The notes: generated by a model from the letters alone, not told the origin. DNA of 64,000 bases from Pseudomonas nitroreducens (GCF_024170165.1 NZ_JALJXP010000011.1:186001-250000); one strand, 5' to 3'. Counted from the stretch's first letter, positions 54,098 to 62,293 are shown. Translations and numbers: made by a program.

Positions 54098-54926
54098 GGC
54101 GCAGCCCCAGTGCCTGGCGAACCGCGGCGGCGCTGGCCGGACGCAGGTCGAAGTGGGAGGCGAGGTCGATCACGCGGCTGACCATCTGTTCGTTGCTCGC
54201 CAGTACGCGGCGCTGCGGATCGAGCCACAGGTAGTCTTCCAGGCCGGTACGGACACCGTTGCCGTAAAGCAGGCCCTGGGTGTTCATCGCCAACTGGCAG
54301 GCCCCTACGCCGCCACCGCTCCAGAGAGCGCCCTGCGGCAGTTCGCTGAGCAGCAGCGCCAGCGCGCCTGGCCTGGCCTGCGCGCCCGCCACATTGCCGA
54401 GAATGAAGTTGAAGTACAGCGGCGGCTGGATCAGCCCGCGCTCGAGCAGATAGTGCGCGTAATTGAGCATGCCGGCGTCGAACACTTCCAGCTCCGGGCG
54501 GATGCCCGCTTCGGCCATGCGCTCAGCCAGGCGCTGGATCATCTCGGGGCTGTTGACACTCGCGCTGCGGCTGAAATTCAGCGAGGAGAGAGTCAGGCTG
54601 GCCATGTCCGGTCGCAGGTCGCCGGTGAGCCCGAGCGGATCGGCACGCTGTTCGAACTCGCCGAAATCGCGGCCACTGAGGGAGACGCAGATGACGACTT
54701 CAGGATGCACCTCGCGGATGCCGCCGATGATGCGCGCGTAGATCTCCCGCTGATAGGTCGGGCGACCCTGTTCATCGCGTGCATGCAGGTGCAGCATGTT
54801 GGCGCCCAGGGCAGCGCAGCGGCAGGCGTCGGCGACTATCTCTTCCACGCTTAGCGGCACATGAGGGCTCATTGCCCGTGTGGGCAGCATGCCGGTGGGA
54901 GCCAGATTGAGGATGAATCCTTCCAT
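54090..54926 (-). CDS. BKACE (DUF849) beta-keto acid cleavage enzyme
   Basis: 278 residues. By comparison with the Kce enzyme as I remember it, the zinc ligands His46, His48 (HLHARD) and Glu230 (VRTGLED) and Ser82, Arg226 and Asp231 fall at the same residue numbers, while Kce Glu14 is replaced by Leu. The family reaction is a beta-keto acid plus acetyl-CoA giving acetoacetate plus a shorter acyl-CoA. Its place inside a glycan operon, next to a sugar acyltransferase, suggests it supplies an unusual acyl-CoA; this is inference. Confidence 0.9.
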   Translation of the reverse strand: MEGFILNLAPTGMLPTRAMSPHVPLSVEEIVADACRCAALGANMLHLHARDEQGRPTYQREIYARIIGGIREVHPEVVICVSLSGRDFGEFEQRADPLGLTGDLRPDMASLTLSSLNFSRSASVNSPEMIQRLAERMAEAGIRPELEVFDAGMLNYAHYLLERGLIQPPLYFNFILGNVAGAQARPGALALLLSELPQGALWSGGGVGACQLAMNTQGLLYGNGVRTGLEDYLWLDPQRRVLASNEQMVSRVIDLASHFDLRPASAAAVRQALGLRHV

Positions 54927-54933
54927 CGTCGTC

Positions 54934-55425
54934 TCAGTCGCGCTCGACGGTCACACCGGCGCGGCTGCGCGCGGGGTTGCCGATTACCGTGGCGCCCGCC
55001 GGGACGTCCCTGGTGACGACGCTGCCGGCGCCTACCACGGCGTTCTCGCCGATGGTCACGCCCGGCAGGATGACGCTGCCGCCGCCGATCCGTGCGCCCC
55101 GGCAGATACGCGGGTAGACCATGGGGCCACCCTTGAGCTTGTCGTTGAGGGTGACCACGTGCGGACCGATGAAGACATCGTCCTCGACCACGACGCCCCG
55201 GGTGATGTGGCAGGCGGTCTGGATCGACACGCGTTCGCCGATGCGGCAGTCGCAGATGTTGCAGTGCGAACCGATGGTGACACCGGCGCCGATGCGCGCG
55301 CCGCTGTGGATCAGCGTCATCGAGCCGACCCGGCTCTGCGGGCCGATCTCGACGTTGTCCTGCACTTCAGTGAGTGGAGGGTTGTAGAAGCGAACTTCGG
55401 GGAAGCGCTGTTCGAGTTCATGCAT
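54934..55425 (-). CDS. Hexapeptide-repeat sugar N-acyltransferase (WbpD-like)
   Basis: 163 residues of left-handed beta-helix: repeated (I/V)G-x4 hexads such as NVEIGPQSRVGSMTLIHSGA and the end SVILPGVTIGENAVVGAGSV, VVTRDVPAGATVIGNPAR. The CHITRGVVVEDDVFIGPHVV region holds the likely catalytic His. It should acylate an amino-sugar nucleotide. The start at 55425 is 4 bases after the wzt stop and has no strong site, so it is probably coupled to wzt translation. Confidence 0.92.
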   Translation of the reverse strand: MHELEQRFPEVRFYNPPLTEVQDNVEIGPQSRVGSMTLIHSGARIGAGVTIGSHCNICDCRIGERVSIQTACHITRGVVVEDDVFIGPHVVTLNDKLKGGPMVYPRICRGARIGGGSVILPGVTIGENAVVGAGSVVTRDVPAGATVIGNPARSRAGVTVERD

Positions 55426-55429
55426 GGTG

Positions 55430-56794
55430 TCAGGCGTTCTCGAGTTGGGTTTGGTCCTGCCATTGGCGGACGCTGACCTGGTTGGGCAGGTAGCTCTGGG
55501 TGTAGATCCAGCCACGATCGGCCGGCAGAACCTTGAAGGGCAGCGCCACCTCGACGATGTCGTGGAAGACCGCCTGGGCGTGCTTGTCGACGGGTTCGCT
55601 GATCGATAGACGCAGACTGTAGTCGCCGTGCATCAGTGGCAGCCGGGTGCGGTATTCGATGCAGTGGATCTCGCCGGGCTGCATGGTCAGCAGGGGCTGC
55701 TCGGCGATGAGGAAGTCGGCGCCAATCACCGAGACCAGGTGGCGGTCGCGGACCTTGTAGTTGACTGAAACGGCGGCGCTGCGCAGACACTCGACATGAA
55801 TGCGGACGATCGCCGGAGCATCGAACTGGAACAGCTCGCTCGGCTCGCCGGAGGCGTCGAGCAACTCCACCAGACGAACGCGACTGTCGCCGGTGCCCTG
55901 GCGCCTGCTGATCCAGCGCTGTTCGAAAGCCTGGCAGCGGGCGAGGTAGGCTGCGTCGGTGACCTGGCAGATCGAAGCCGTGCCCTCGGAGGGGGCGGCC
56001 GGCTGCGCCAGCACCTGATTCTGGGTCTGGTGGATGTCATGCAGGTAGAGATCGGTGACTTCGCCGCACGGACCTTCTGCCTTGATCCGTCCGGACTCCA
56101 GGTAGATGGCACGGCTGCAGATGGCGCGGACGGTGGCAACGTCGTGGCTGACCAGCAGCAGGCTGCCGCCGGCTTCCTGGAAGTTGCGGAACCAGTGCAT
56201 GCATTTGGCCTGGAAAGCCGCATCGCCCACCGACAGCGCTTCATCGACGATGAGCAGTTCGGGATCGGAGTGAGCGAGCACGGCGAAGGCCAGACGGACA
56301 TACATGCCGCTGGAATAGGTCTTCACCGGCTGGTCCACGAAGTCGCCGATTTCGGCGAAGGCGATGATCGAGGGCAGTCGCTGTTCGATCGCCTGGCTGC
56401 TCATGCCCAGCACGGCGGCGTACAGGCGGACGTTCTCCAGGCCGGTGAACTCGGGATTGAAGCCGACGCCCAGTTCGAGCATGGCACAGACCCGGCCATG
56501 CACCTGGACCGCGCCGCCGCCGGGGCTCAGGGTCCCGGCGATGAGTTGCAGCAGGGTCGATTTGCCTGAGCCATTGCGCCCGATGATAGCGACGGCTTCA
56601 CCGGCATTCAGTGTCAGGTCGATGCCGCGCAGGGCGTGGAACTCGTTGGCGCTGTTGCGTGGACGGCCGCCCAGCCAGCGGGGCCAGGCATGGCTCAGGT
56701 CATCGAGGAGGCGATCGCTGGGCTTGGCATACTGCCGGAAACTCTTGCTCAGGGCTGAGCAGCGGATGAGTTCGGCAGCGGGTGCATCATGCAT
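55430..56794 (-). CDS. Wzt-type ABC transporter ATP-binding protein with O-antigen-binding domain
   Basis: 454 residues. Walker A IIGRNGSGKST is near residues 71-81, the signature is TYSSGMYVRLAFAV, and Walker B is ELLIVDEALSVGD. The C-terminal about 180 residues form a Wzt-C beta-sandwich (FDAPAIVRIHVEC, HGDYSLRLSISEP), which in Wzt reads the modified end of the glycan. The membrane partner Wzm is not next to it. The gene is first in the operon and preceded by an inverted repeat at 56876-56910. Confidence 0.93.
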   Translation of the reverse strand: MHDAPAAELIRCSALSKSFRQYAKPSDRLLDDLSHAWPRWLGGRPRNSANEFHALRGIDLTLNAGEAVAIIGRNGSGKSTLLQLIAGTLSPGGGAVQVHGRVCAMLELGVGFNPEFTGLENVRLYAAVLGMSSQAIEQRLPSIIAFAEIGDFVDQPVKTYSSGMYVRLAFAVLAHSDPELLIVDEALSVGDAAFQAKCMHWFRNFQEAGGSLLLVSHDVATVRAICSRAIYLESGRIKAEGPCGEVTDLYLHDIHQTQNQVLAQPAAPSEGTASICQVTDAAYLARCQAFEQRWISRRQGTGDSRVRLVELLDASGEPSELFQFDAPAIVRIHVECLRSAAVSVNYKVRDRHLVSVIGADFLIAEQPLLTMQPGEIHCIEYRTRLPLMHGDYSLRLSISEPVDKHAQAVFHDIVEVALPFKVLPADRGWIYTQSYLPNQVSVRQWQDQTQLENA

Positions 56795-57050
56795 GGTCGG
56801 TCGTCCTGATCACGACCACGCGGCGGACATCCGCGCTCCGGCAAGGCCGGCGCGCCGACAGTTCCCGGTGCACGGTGCGTTAAGAATCTTATAGGAATTT
56901 TCTTAGCGCATTCTGGCATCAGGGCCAGTACCCGGACAAGCCGCCTTCAGACGCTGGCGGCCCCGTCAGTCGGGAGCTGGGGACGGCAGGCGGGGCGATG
57001 ATCAAGACGGCCTCGCTCATCGCCCGGGTTCAAGCGGCTTGCTCGCCAGC
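56795..57050. other. Upstream region of the glycan operon
   Basis: 256 bases without a gene. It holds the inverted repeat at 56876-56910, GC-rich inverted sequence CCGGCAAGGCCGG near 56838 and a C/G-rich tract near 56960-57000 that may be the end of the yebG transcript. Confidence 0.4.
56876..56910. promoter_or_regulatory. AT-rich inverted repeat upstream of wzt
   Basis: TGCGTTAAGAA and TTCTTAGCGCA, 11-base arms with one mismatch and a 13-base centre (CTTATAGGAATT-like). It lies 82 bases before the wzt start and stands out in GC-rich surroundings. It may be a promoter or operator for the operon. Confidence 0.5.
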
Positions 57051-57317
57051 TCACTCTTCGGCGGCAGGCTCGCTGAAGATCTCGCTCAGGGCATCGGGCT
57101 GGTTCTTGAAGGCGCGGGCGAAGGCGTCGCGATTCCTCGCCATGAAGATACCGATCTCCTCGACCTGATCCTCTTTCAGCGAAGGCACCGCCTTCTGCAG
57201 CACGTCGGCCAGCGTTTCCGCCAGCTCCAGCATCTTGTCGTGCCGGTCGGCTTCTGCCTTATCCATGAACAGGCGCTCCGGATCGCGGCTGCTGCGGTAC
57301 ACCACTTCGACGGCCAT
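57051..57317 (-). CDS. yebG: YebG family SOS protein
   Basis: 88 residues. MAVEVVYRSSRDPERLFMDK with EADRHDKMLELAETL and GIFMARNRDAFARAF matches YebG. It is a DNA-damage-induced protein of unknown molecular role. A perfect LexA box lies 44 bases upstream. AGAGG precedes the start. I recall the PAO1 homologue PA3413 as part of the LexA regulon. Confidence 0.94.
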   Translation of the reverse strand: MAVEVVYRSSRDPERLFMDKAEADRHDKMLELAETLADVLQKAVPSLKEDQVEEIGIFMARNRDAFARAFKNQPDALSEIFSEPAAEE

Positions 57318-57360
57318 TCATCACCTCTGTGCCTTCTCTTTGATTGGGGGAGTTCGAAAT

Positions 57361-57380
57361 TACTGTTCATTTATACAGTA
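57361..57380 (-). promoter_or_regulatory. LexA (SOS) box of yebG
   Basis: TACTGTTCATTTATACAGTA matches CTGT-N8-ACAG fully, with the favoured T/A flanks. Read toward yebG it contains TATAAAT, which can be the -10 element, so LexA would block polymerase directly. The rest of the gap 57318-57587 shows nothing else. Confidence 0.93.
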
Positions 57381-57587
57381 AAATGATCGCGCAATGCTAC
57401 CGACTCTGTGCGAATCGTTGCCAGCAGCGTAGACGCAGGCAAGGGATGTGCCTGTAGTTGGCCAGTATTGGCGGTGGCCCAAAGCAGTGCGCGCGCCCCG
57501 CGGGCGCGCGCAACGCGGCCAGGTGACTGGCGCAATGAATCGTCAGTCAGATGGCTGTGCGGGAACGAATTCTTGCGAGGGGAGGCG

Positions 57588-57869
57588 TCAGGACGCGATC
57601 GGCAGGCCGTTTTCGCCGCGCGTCATGGCAGCCAGCAGTTGCGGCGCCGTGCCGCCTTGCTCGATGGCGATGCCGAAGCGGATGCTCTGGATGAAGCGCT
57701 GCAGCTGTTCCGGGTCCTGCAGCTGGGTATGGCGGATCAGCCGGCGCGCGGCGACGCCTGCCTCGGTGGAGAGGGTCAGGACAATGCTGCCGTCGGGCCG
57801 TTCAAGGCTGAAATTGACGCGGTACTGGTCCTGGAAGGCGTCGGTCAGCTTCTGAAAGGGACTTTCCAT
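57588..57869 (-). CDS. Conserved hypothetical protein
   Basis: 93 residues from ATG 57869, which has AGGAAC before it: MESPFQKLTDAFQDQYRVNF starts a compact alpha/beta protein with no motif I recognise. The upstream in-frame extension is not supported. It lies between yebG and psiE, divergent from psiE. In PAO1 I recall an unnamed small gene here (PA3414). Confidence 0.78.
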   Translation of the reverse strand: MESPFQKLTDAFQDQYRVNFSLERPDGSIVLTLSTEAGVAARRLIRHTQLQDPEQLQRFIQSIRFGIAIEQGGTAPQLLAAMTRGENGLPIAS

Positions 57870-58038
57870 CACTCGTTCCTGCCTGTTTTGTGGCATGCCC
57901 CTGAATGGACTCGGGGCTGGCCGAAAAAGTTCGCAGTCATATTCGCGCAGCGCATCTGTGCCATGACTGCGCAAGATCAATGGCGTAGCACTTGCAGGCT
58001 TCACGCCAACAAAGCCTTGTATTGCGGAGAACCGACGA

Positions 58039-58518
58039 ATGAAACAGAACTGGGCCGAGCGCCTGAGCGAGCGGATGCACGGCTGTGCCGAGTCACTGGG
58101 CAACCTGCTGGTGGAGGGCTTCCACTACCTGGCGCTGTTCGCCATCGGCGGCACGGTGTTCTGGTCGGCGGCGGTGGCTTTCGGCGAGATGGTGGGCAAG
58201 GGACACGCGAGCATCGACGACATCCTGCTGCTGTTCATCTACCTCGAGCTGGGCGCCATGGTCGGGATCTACTTCAAGACCAACCACATGCCGGTGCGCT
58301 TCCTGATCTATGTGGCGATGACCGCGCTGACCCGCCTGATGATCGCCGATATCCAGCACAACCACGTGCCCGACGACGGCATCATCCTGGTCTCCGTGGC
58401 CCTGTTGCTGCTGGCGCTGGCGATCCTGGTGGTGCGCTACGCTTCCTCGCGCTTCCCCTCGCCGAGTTCGCCGCAGCGCGGCGGCGAGCGTGACCTGATC
58501 AGCGACGACGAGCGCTGA
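58039..58518 (+). CDS. PsiE family membrane protein
   Basis: 159 residues with four hydrophobic helices: LVEGFHYLALFAIGGTVFW, DDILLLFIYLELGAMVGIYF, VRFLIYVAMTALTRLMIADI and GIILVSVALLLLALAILVVR. The YLELGAMV/YFKTNHMPVRFLIY core is the PsiE signature. In E. coli psiE is induced by phosphate starvation; the function is unknown. No Pho box is obvious upstream. A GGAG site precedes the ATG. Confidence 0.92.
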   Translation: MKQNWAERLSERMHGCAESLGNLLVEGFHYLALFAIGGTVFWSAAVAFGEMVGKGHASIDDILLLFIYLELGAMVGIYFKTNHMPVRFLIYVAMTALTRLMIADIQHNHVPDDGIILVSVALLLLALAILVVRYASSRFPSPSSPQRGGERDLISDDER

Positions 58519-58603
58519 TTGCCCGGCGGCTTCGGTCCAGAGCCGCCGCTCCGCCAGCGGATGCACTACCATCGGTGCATCCGCTGCCTGAGAAGACCAC
58601 TCC

Positions 58604-59583
58604 ATGAAGGGATGGAAACTGTTTGCTCCCCTGCTGATCCTGGTGATCATCGCCGTCACCCTTTACCTGCGCCTGCACACCCAGCCGCTGCTGTTGCAGG
58701 GTGAGGCGGACGCCACCAACGTCATCGTCGCGTCCAAGGCCAAGGGCCGGGTCGAAGTGCTGCATGTGCGGCGCGGCGACGACGTGAAGCAGGGCCAGGT
58801 GCTGATCTCTCTCAGCAGCCCGGAGCTGCAGGCCCAGCTGGACTCCCTGCGCGCCGCGCGCAACCAGGTGCAGGCCAACCTCGACGAATCCCTGCATGGC
58901 ACCCGCGAGGAAACCCTGCGCGCCCTGCAGGCCAGCCTGTCCCAGGCCCAGGCCGAACTGCGCAACGCCGAGCTGGAGTACCAGCGCAACGAGGAGCTGG
59001 CTGGGCGCGGCTTCGTTTCCCAGGCGCAGATGGACCTTTCCCGTCGCGGCCGCGATGTGGCGCGTAACCGCGTAACCGCGTCGCCGAGGCCCAGGCCAAT
59101 CTCGACCAGGGTAACCAGGGCGACCGCGAGGAGCGCCGTCAGGCGCTGCAAGCCGCCGTGCGCCGAGCCGACGCCCAGATACTCGAACTGCAGGCGCAGA
59201 CCGACGACCTCAATGTGGTGGCGCCGGTGGACGGCGAGGTCGGACCGATCCCGGCAGAGCAGGGTGAACTGGTCAACGCCTACAGCCCGCTGCTGACGCT
59301 GGTGCGGCTGTCCGACGCCTACTTCGTGTTCAACCTGCGCGAAGACATCCTCGCCGATGTGAAGAAAGGCGATGAAGTGGCGATCCAGGTTCCGGCACTC
59401 AAGGGTATCGAGGTGAAGGCGAAGGTCAGCTACATCGCACCGCTCGGCGACTTCGCCACCAAGCGCGCGACCCGCGCCACCGGTGACTTCGACCTGAAGA
59501 CCTTCGAGGTGCGCCTGTACCCGGACCAGCCGGTGCAAGGCCTGCGCCCGGGCATGAGCGCGCTGTGGCAGTGGAAGCAGTAA
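58604..59583 (+). pseudogene. HlyD-family membrane fusion protein, frameshifted by an 8-bp duplication
   Basis: The first 155 codons read well: a membrane anchor (FAPLLILVIIAVTLYLRL), the biotinyl-lipoyl half motif (KAKGRVEVLHVRRGDDVKQG) and a coiled hairpin ending SRRGRDVARNRV. Then CGTAACCG occurs twice in tandem (59063-59078) and shifts the frame. Removing one copy joins the frame to AEAQANLDQGN..., which continues through DDLNVVAPVDGEV to the stop at 59583. So one gene of about 323 residues is broken, or the assembly has an error. It is first in an export cassette with two ABC-2 permeases. Confidence 0.88.
59063..59078 (+). repeat. Tandem 8-bp duplication in the HlyD gene
   Basis: CGTAACCG CGTAACCG; the eight extra bases change the reading frame. 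This is typical of replication slippage and easily reverted. Confidence 0.9.
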
Positions 59584-60737
59584 GGCGCAACCTGCTGCGT
59601 TTCGCCCAGGCCTTCGGTAGCGAAACGCGGGTCGCCCTGCGCAGCTGGACCATCCACTGGCTCGGCTGGCTCTGGCCGTTGCTGCTGTTCGTGGTCATCA
59701 GCGGCGTGTACAAGGCCGGGACGCTGCTCGACATGCCGGTAGCGGTGGTCGACGCCGACCACAGCAGCCTGTCGCGGCGCATCGTCCGCGAGCTGGATGC
59801 CGGTTCCCACGCCAAGGTCGAGGTGCTCGGTGGTGGCCTGCAGGAAGGCCTGCGCCGCCTGCGCATGGCCGATGACTATGCGTTGCTGTACATCCCCCGT
59901 GACTTCGAGGCGGACGCGCTGTCCGGCCGCCAGCCAGTGGCCGAGCTGTACTACAACTCGCTGTTCTATTCCGCCGGCTTCTACTCGACCCAGGATTTCA
60001 GTGGCCTGATGAGTTCGGTCAATGCCGAACTGCGCCCGCGCCTGGCCACCGGGATGGACCGCGCCATGCCGGCGCTGGCCAGCATCAGTGTGTCCTACGA
60101 AAGCCTGTTCAACGCCAGCGGCAACTACATCTACTTCCAGCAGTTCGCCGCCATCGTCCACCTGCTGCAACTGTTCGTGATCGTTGCCACCGTGCACGTG
60201 CTGGCGCGCGAAGCGCCGGAGCTGCGTGCGTCCTCGCCGCACATCCTGCGCGCCCAGGCCCTCGGCGCGCGGCTGCTGGGCAAGCTGGCGCCCTACACGC
60301 TGCTGTTCAGCACGCTGCTGATGGTCGAACTGTTCCTGCTGGTGGAGCTCAATGGCGCGCGGATCAACGGCAATCCCTGGTGGATGCTGGCGATCACCGT
60401 CTGCTATGTGGCAGCGGCGCAGAGCGTCGGATTGATGCTGTTCATCTTCACCGCCAACCGCTACAGCGCCTATTCCCTGATCGGCCTGCTGATCGGCGTG
60501 GCGCAGACCTATTCCGGCGTGCTGCTGCCGGAACTGGCGATGCCGCCTATCGCCCGCATCATCTCCGAGGCCGAGCCGCTGACCCACACCCTGCACGGCC
60601 TGTTCGACCAGTTCCTGCGCAAGGCGCCGGCCGAGTCCGGGCTCTACACCTGCTGCAAGCTGCTGCTCTACCCGCTGATCGCCTACATGATCGCCAAGAT
60701 GCGCCTGCGTCGGCGCCTCGACCTGAGCCCGGCGTAA
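59565..60737 (+). CDS. ABC-2 type transporter permease (YhhJ-like), first
   Basis: 390 residues. One N-terminal membrane helix (WLGWLWPLLLFVVISGVYKA) precedes a long periplasmic part with MPVAVVDADHSSLSRRIVRE; five more helices follow after about residue 190 (AAIVHLLQLFVIVATVHVLA, ...). This is the ABC-2/DUF3533-like layout. The GTG start at 59565 overlaps the HlyD end by 19 bases. No ATPase gene is in the cassette, so energy must come from elsewhere or the family works differently. Confidence 0.88.
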   Translation: MAVEAVRRNLLRFAQAFGSETRVALRSWTIHWLGWLWPLLLFVVISGVYKAGTLLDMPVAVVDADHSSLSRRIVRELDAGSHAKVEVLGGGLQEGLRRLRMADDYALLYIPRDFEADALSGRQPVAELYYNSLFYSAGFYSTQDFSGLMSSVNAELRPRLATGMDRAMPALASISVSYESLFNASGNYIYFQQFAAIVHLLQLFVIVATVHVLAREAPELRASSPHILRAQALGARLLGKLAPYTLLFSTLLMVELFLLVELNGARINGNPWWMLAITVCYVAAAQSVGLMLFIFTANRYSAYSLIGLLIGVAQTYSGVLLPELAMPPIARIISEAEPLTHTLHGLFDQFLRKAPAESGLYTCCKLLLYPLIAYMIAKMRLRRRLDLSPA

Positions 60738-60746
60738 GGAGCCGCC

Positions 60747-61880
60747 ATGGAGAACTTCTACAAGGTCTTCTGCGAAACCCTCACCGGCATGCTCGGCAAG
60801 CCGCTGTGGCTGCTGATGGTGCTGTCCGTGGCGCTGACTACCTTGCCTTACGCCCACCGCACCATGGATGACCTGCCGGTGGCGGTGATCGACATGGACC
60901 ACAGCGCGGTGTCCCGCGATCTGGTGCGCCAGCTGGATGCGGCGCCGAAGATCGCCACGGTCGGCTATGACCAGTTGCCCGCGGCGCAGCACGACCTGGC
61001 CTGGCGCAAGCTGTTTGCCATCGTGGTGATCCCGCTGGATTTCGAGAAGCGCGTGCTGCGCGGCGAGGCGGTCACCGTGCCGATCTTCGGCGACGCCACC
61101 AACCGCATGGCCAACGGGCAGATCCAGCAGGACATCAGCGCCACCTACAGCGAGCTGTCGCTGCGCTACAACCGCGAGCGGCTGATGCGCGGCGGTTTCT
61201 CCGAGGTACAGGCGAACGTCCTGCTGCAGCCTGCCATCGGCCAGCTCACCGATCTGTTCAACCCCGGCACCAGCTTCGCCGCCATCGTCCTGCCGGGGCT
61301 GGTGACGCTGATCCTGCAGCACAGCCTGCTGCTCTCCTGCACGCGGGTGAACCTCAACCTGCGCGGCGGGACGCCACGTTCGTTCCGTCAGCCAGCCTCC
61401 ACCCGCTTCGGCCGCTACGCCGCGCAGCTGTCGATCTGGATGGTCCTGTCGATGCTGTTCTACGTGATCTGGCCGTGGATGATGGGGTATCGGCAGACGG
61501 CCTCGTTCTTCATGCTGATGGGGCTGGTGCTGCCCTTCCTGCTGGCGGTGATCGCCATGAGCGAATTCATCGCCGAGCTGCTGCCGTCGGAGGAGGCGGT
61601 CTACCTGACCATGACCTTCATCACCCTGCCGCTGTTCTACATGGCCGGCTTCACCTGGCCGCCCCAGGCCATGCCGCAGTGGGTGCAACTGCTGGCCGAC
61701 GCGATTCCCTCCACCTGGGCAATCCGCGCGGTGGTGGAAATGAACCAGATGAACCTGCCGCTTTCAGCCGTGGCCGACCGTATCCTCATCCTCTTCGCCA
61801 TGGCGGCGGCCTATGGGTTGCTGGGTACACTGATCTACCAGTACCGCAACTGGCGCTGGGACCAGCTCAAGGGCTGGTAA
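60747..61880 (+). CDS. ABC-2 type transporter permease, second
   Basis: 377 residues with the same layout as the gene before it: a first helix PLWLLMVLSVALTTLPYAH, then DLPVAVIDMDHSAVSRDLVRQ (in part), and five late helices including AAIVLPGLVTLILQHSLLL and FFMLMGLVLPFLLAVIAMSE. The two probably form a heterodimer with the HlyD protein as the periplasmic link. An AAGGAG site precedes the ATG; the gap to the first permease is 9 bases. Confidence 0.9.
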   Translation: MENFYKVFCETLTGMLGKPLWLLMVLSVALTTLPYAHRTMDDLPVAVIDMDHSAVSRDLVRQLDAAPKIATVGYDQLPAAQHDLAWRKLFAIVVIPLDFEKRVLRGEAVTVPIFGDATNRMANGQIQQDISATYSELSLRYNRERLMRGGFSEVQANVLLQPAIGQLTDLFNPGTSFAAIVLPGLVTLILQHSLLLSCTRVNLNLRGGTPRSFRQPASTRFGRYAAQLSIWMVLSMLFYVIWPWMMGYRQTASFFMLMGLVLPFLLAVIAMSEFIAELLPSEEAVYLTMTFITLPLFYMAGFTWPPQAMPQWVQLLADAIPSTWAIRAVVEMNQMNLPLSAVADRILILFAMAAAYGLLGTLIYQYRNWRWDQLKGW

Positions 61881-61914
61881 GTTGTCACTTGCGTTATCGA
61901 GAGGGAGTTTCGAT

Positions 61915-62268
61915 ATGAGAATGTACAAGGCCTGGCCACTGCTCATGGCCGGTTTGCTCAGCGGTTGTGGCTCCTACCACACGCTGCGCAGCGATGATGT
62001 GGTGAGGGCCAGCGACCTGCGCCTGAAAGGCACCTATTGCGGGTCCATCCCACGAGTCTATGGCGGTGTCGTGTGGGATGCCTGCCAATTGTTCGGCGAG
62101 CCTCCCGTCCAGGATGGTTACACGCCCGCCGCCACACCGGCCAACTACAAGTTCGGCCGGCCGATTCTGCCGGTGCTGGACATGGCGCTATCGGGTGTCG
62201 TCGACACCCTGGCCTTGCCCTATACGATCTATCGGCAGAATCGCGACGGCAGTATCGAGCTACGTTGA
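61915..62268 (+). CDS. YceK/YidQ family lipoprotein, first
   Basis: 117 residues. The lipobox LLSGC puts the lipidated Cys at about residue 18. IPRVYGGVVWDACQL and LPVLDMALSGVVDTLALPYT followed by IYRQ are the DUF1375 (YceK/YidQ) pattern. A GGGAG site precedes the ATG at 61915. The residue after Cys is Gly, so the protein goes to the outer membrane by the Lol rule. The function is unknown. Confidence 0.9.
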   Translation: MRMYKAWPLLMAGLLSGCGSYHTLRSDDVVRASDLRLKGTYCGSIPRVYGGVVWDACQLFGEPPVQDGYTPAATPANYKFGRPILPVLDMALSGVVDTLALPYTIYRQNRDGSIELR

Positions 62269-62293
62269 AGCTGAGTTTCAAGGGAGATGAGTG

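Noticed and set aside
59158-59583. Separate small gene after the HlyD N-terminal part
   Set aside because: It is the continuation of the HlyD gene in another frame; the 8-bp duplication explains the break.
59430-61688. Leftward 752-codon open frame opposite the ABC-2 permeases
   Set aside because: Antisense shadow; His/Gln/Arg-rich with no domain, while the other strand encodes two clear membrane proteins.
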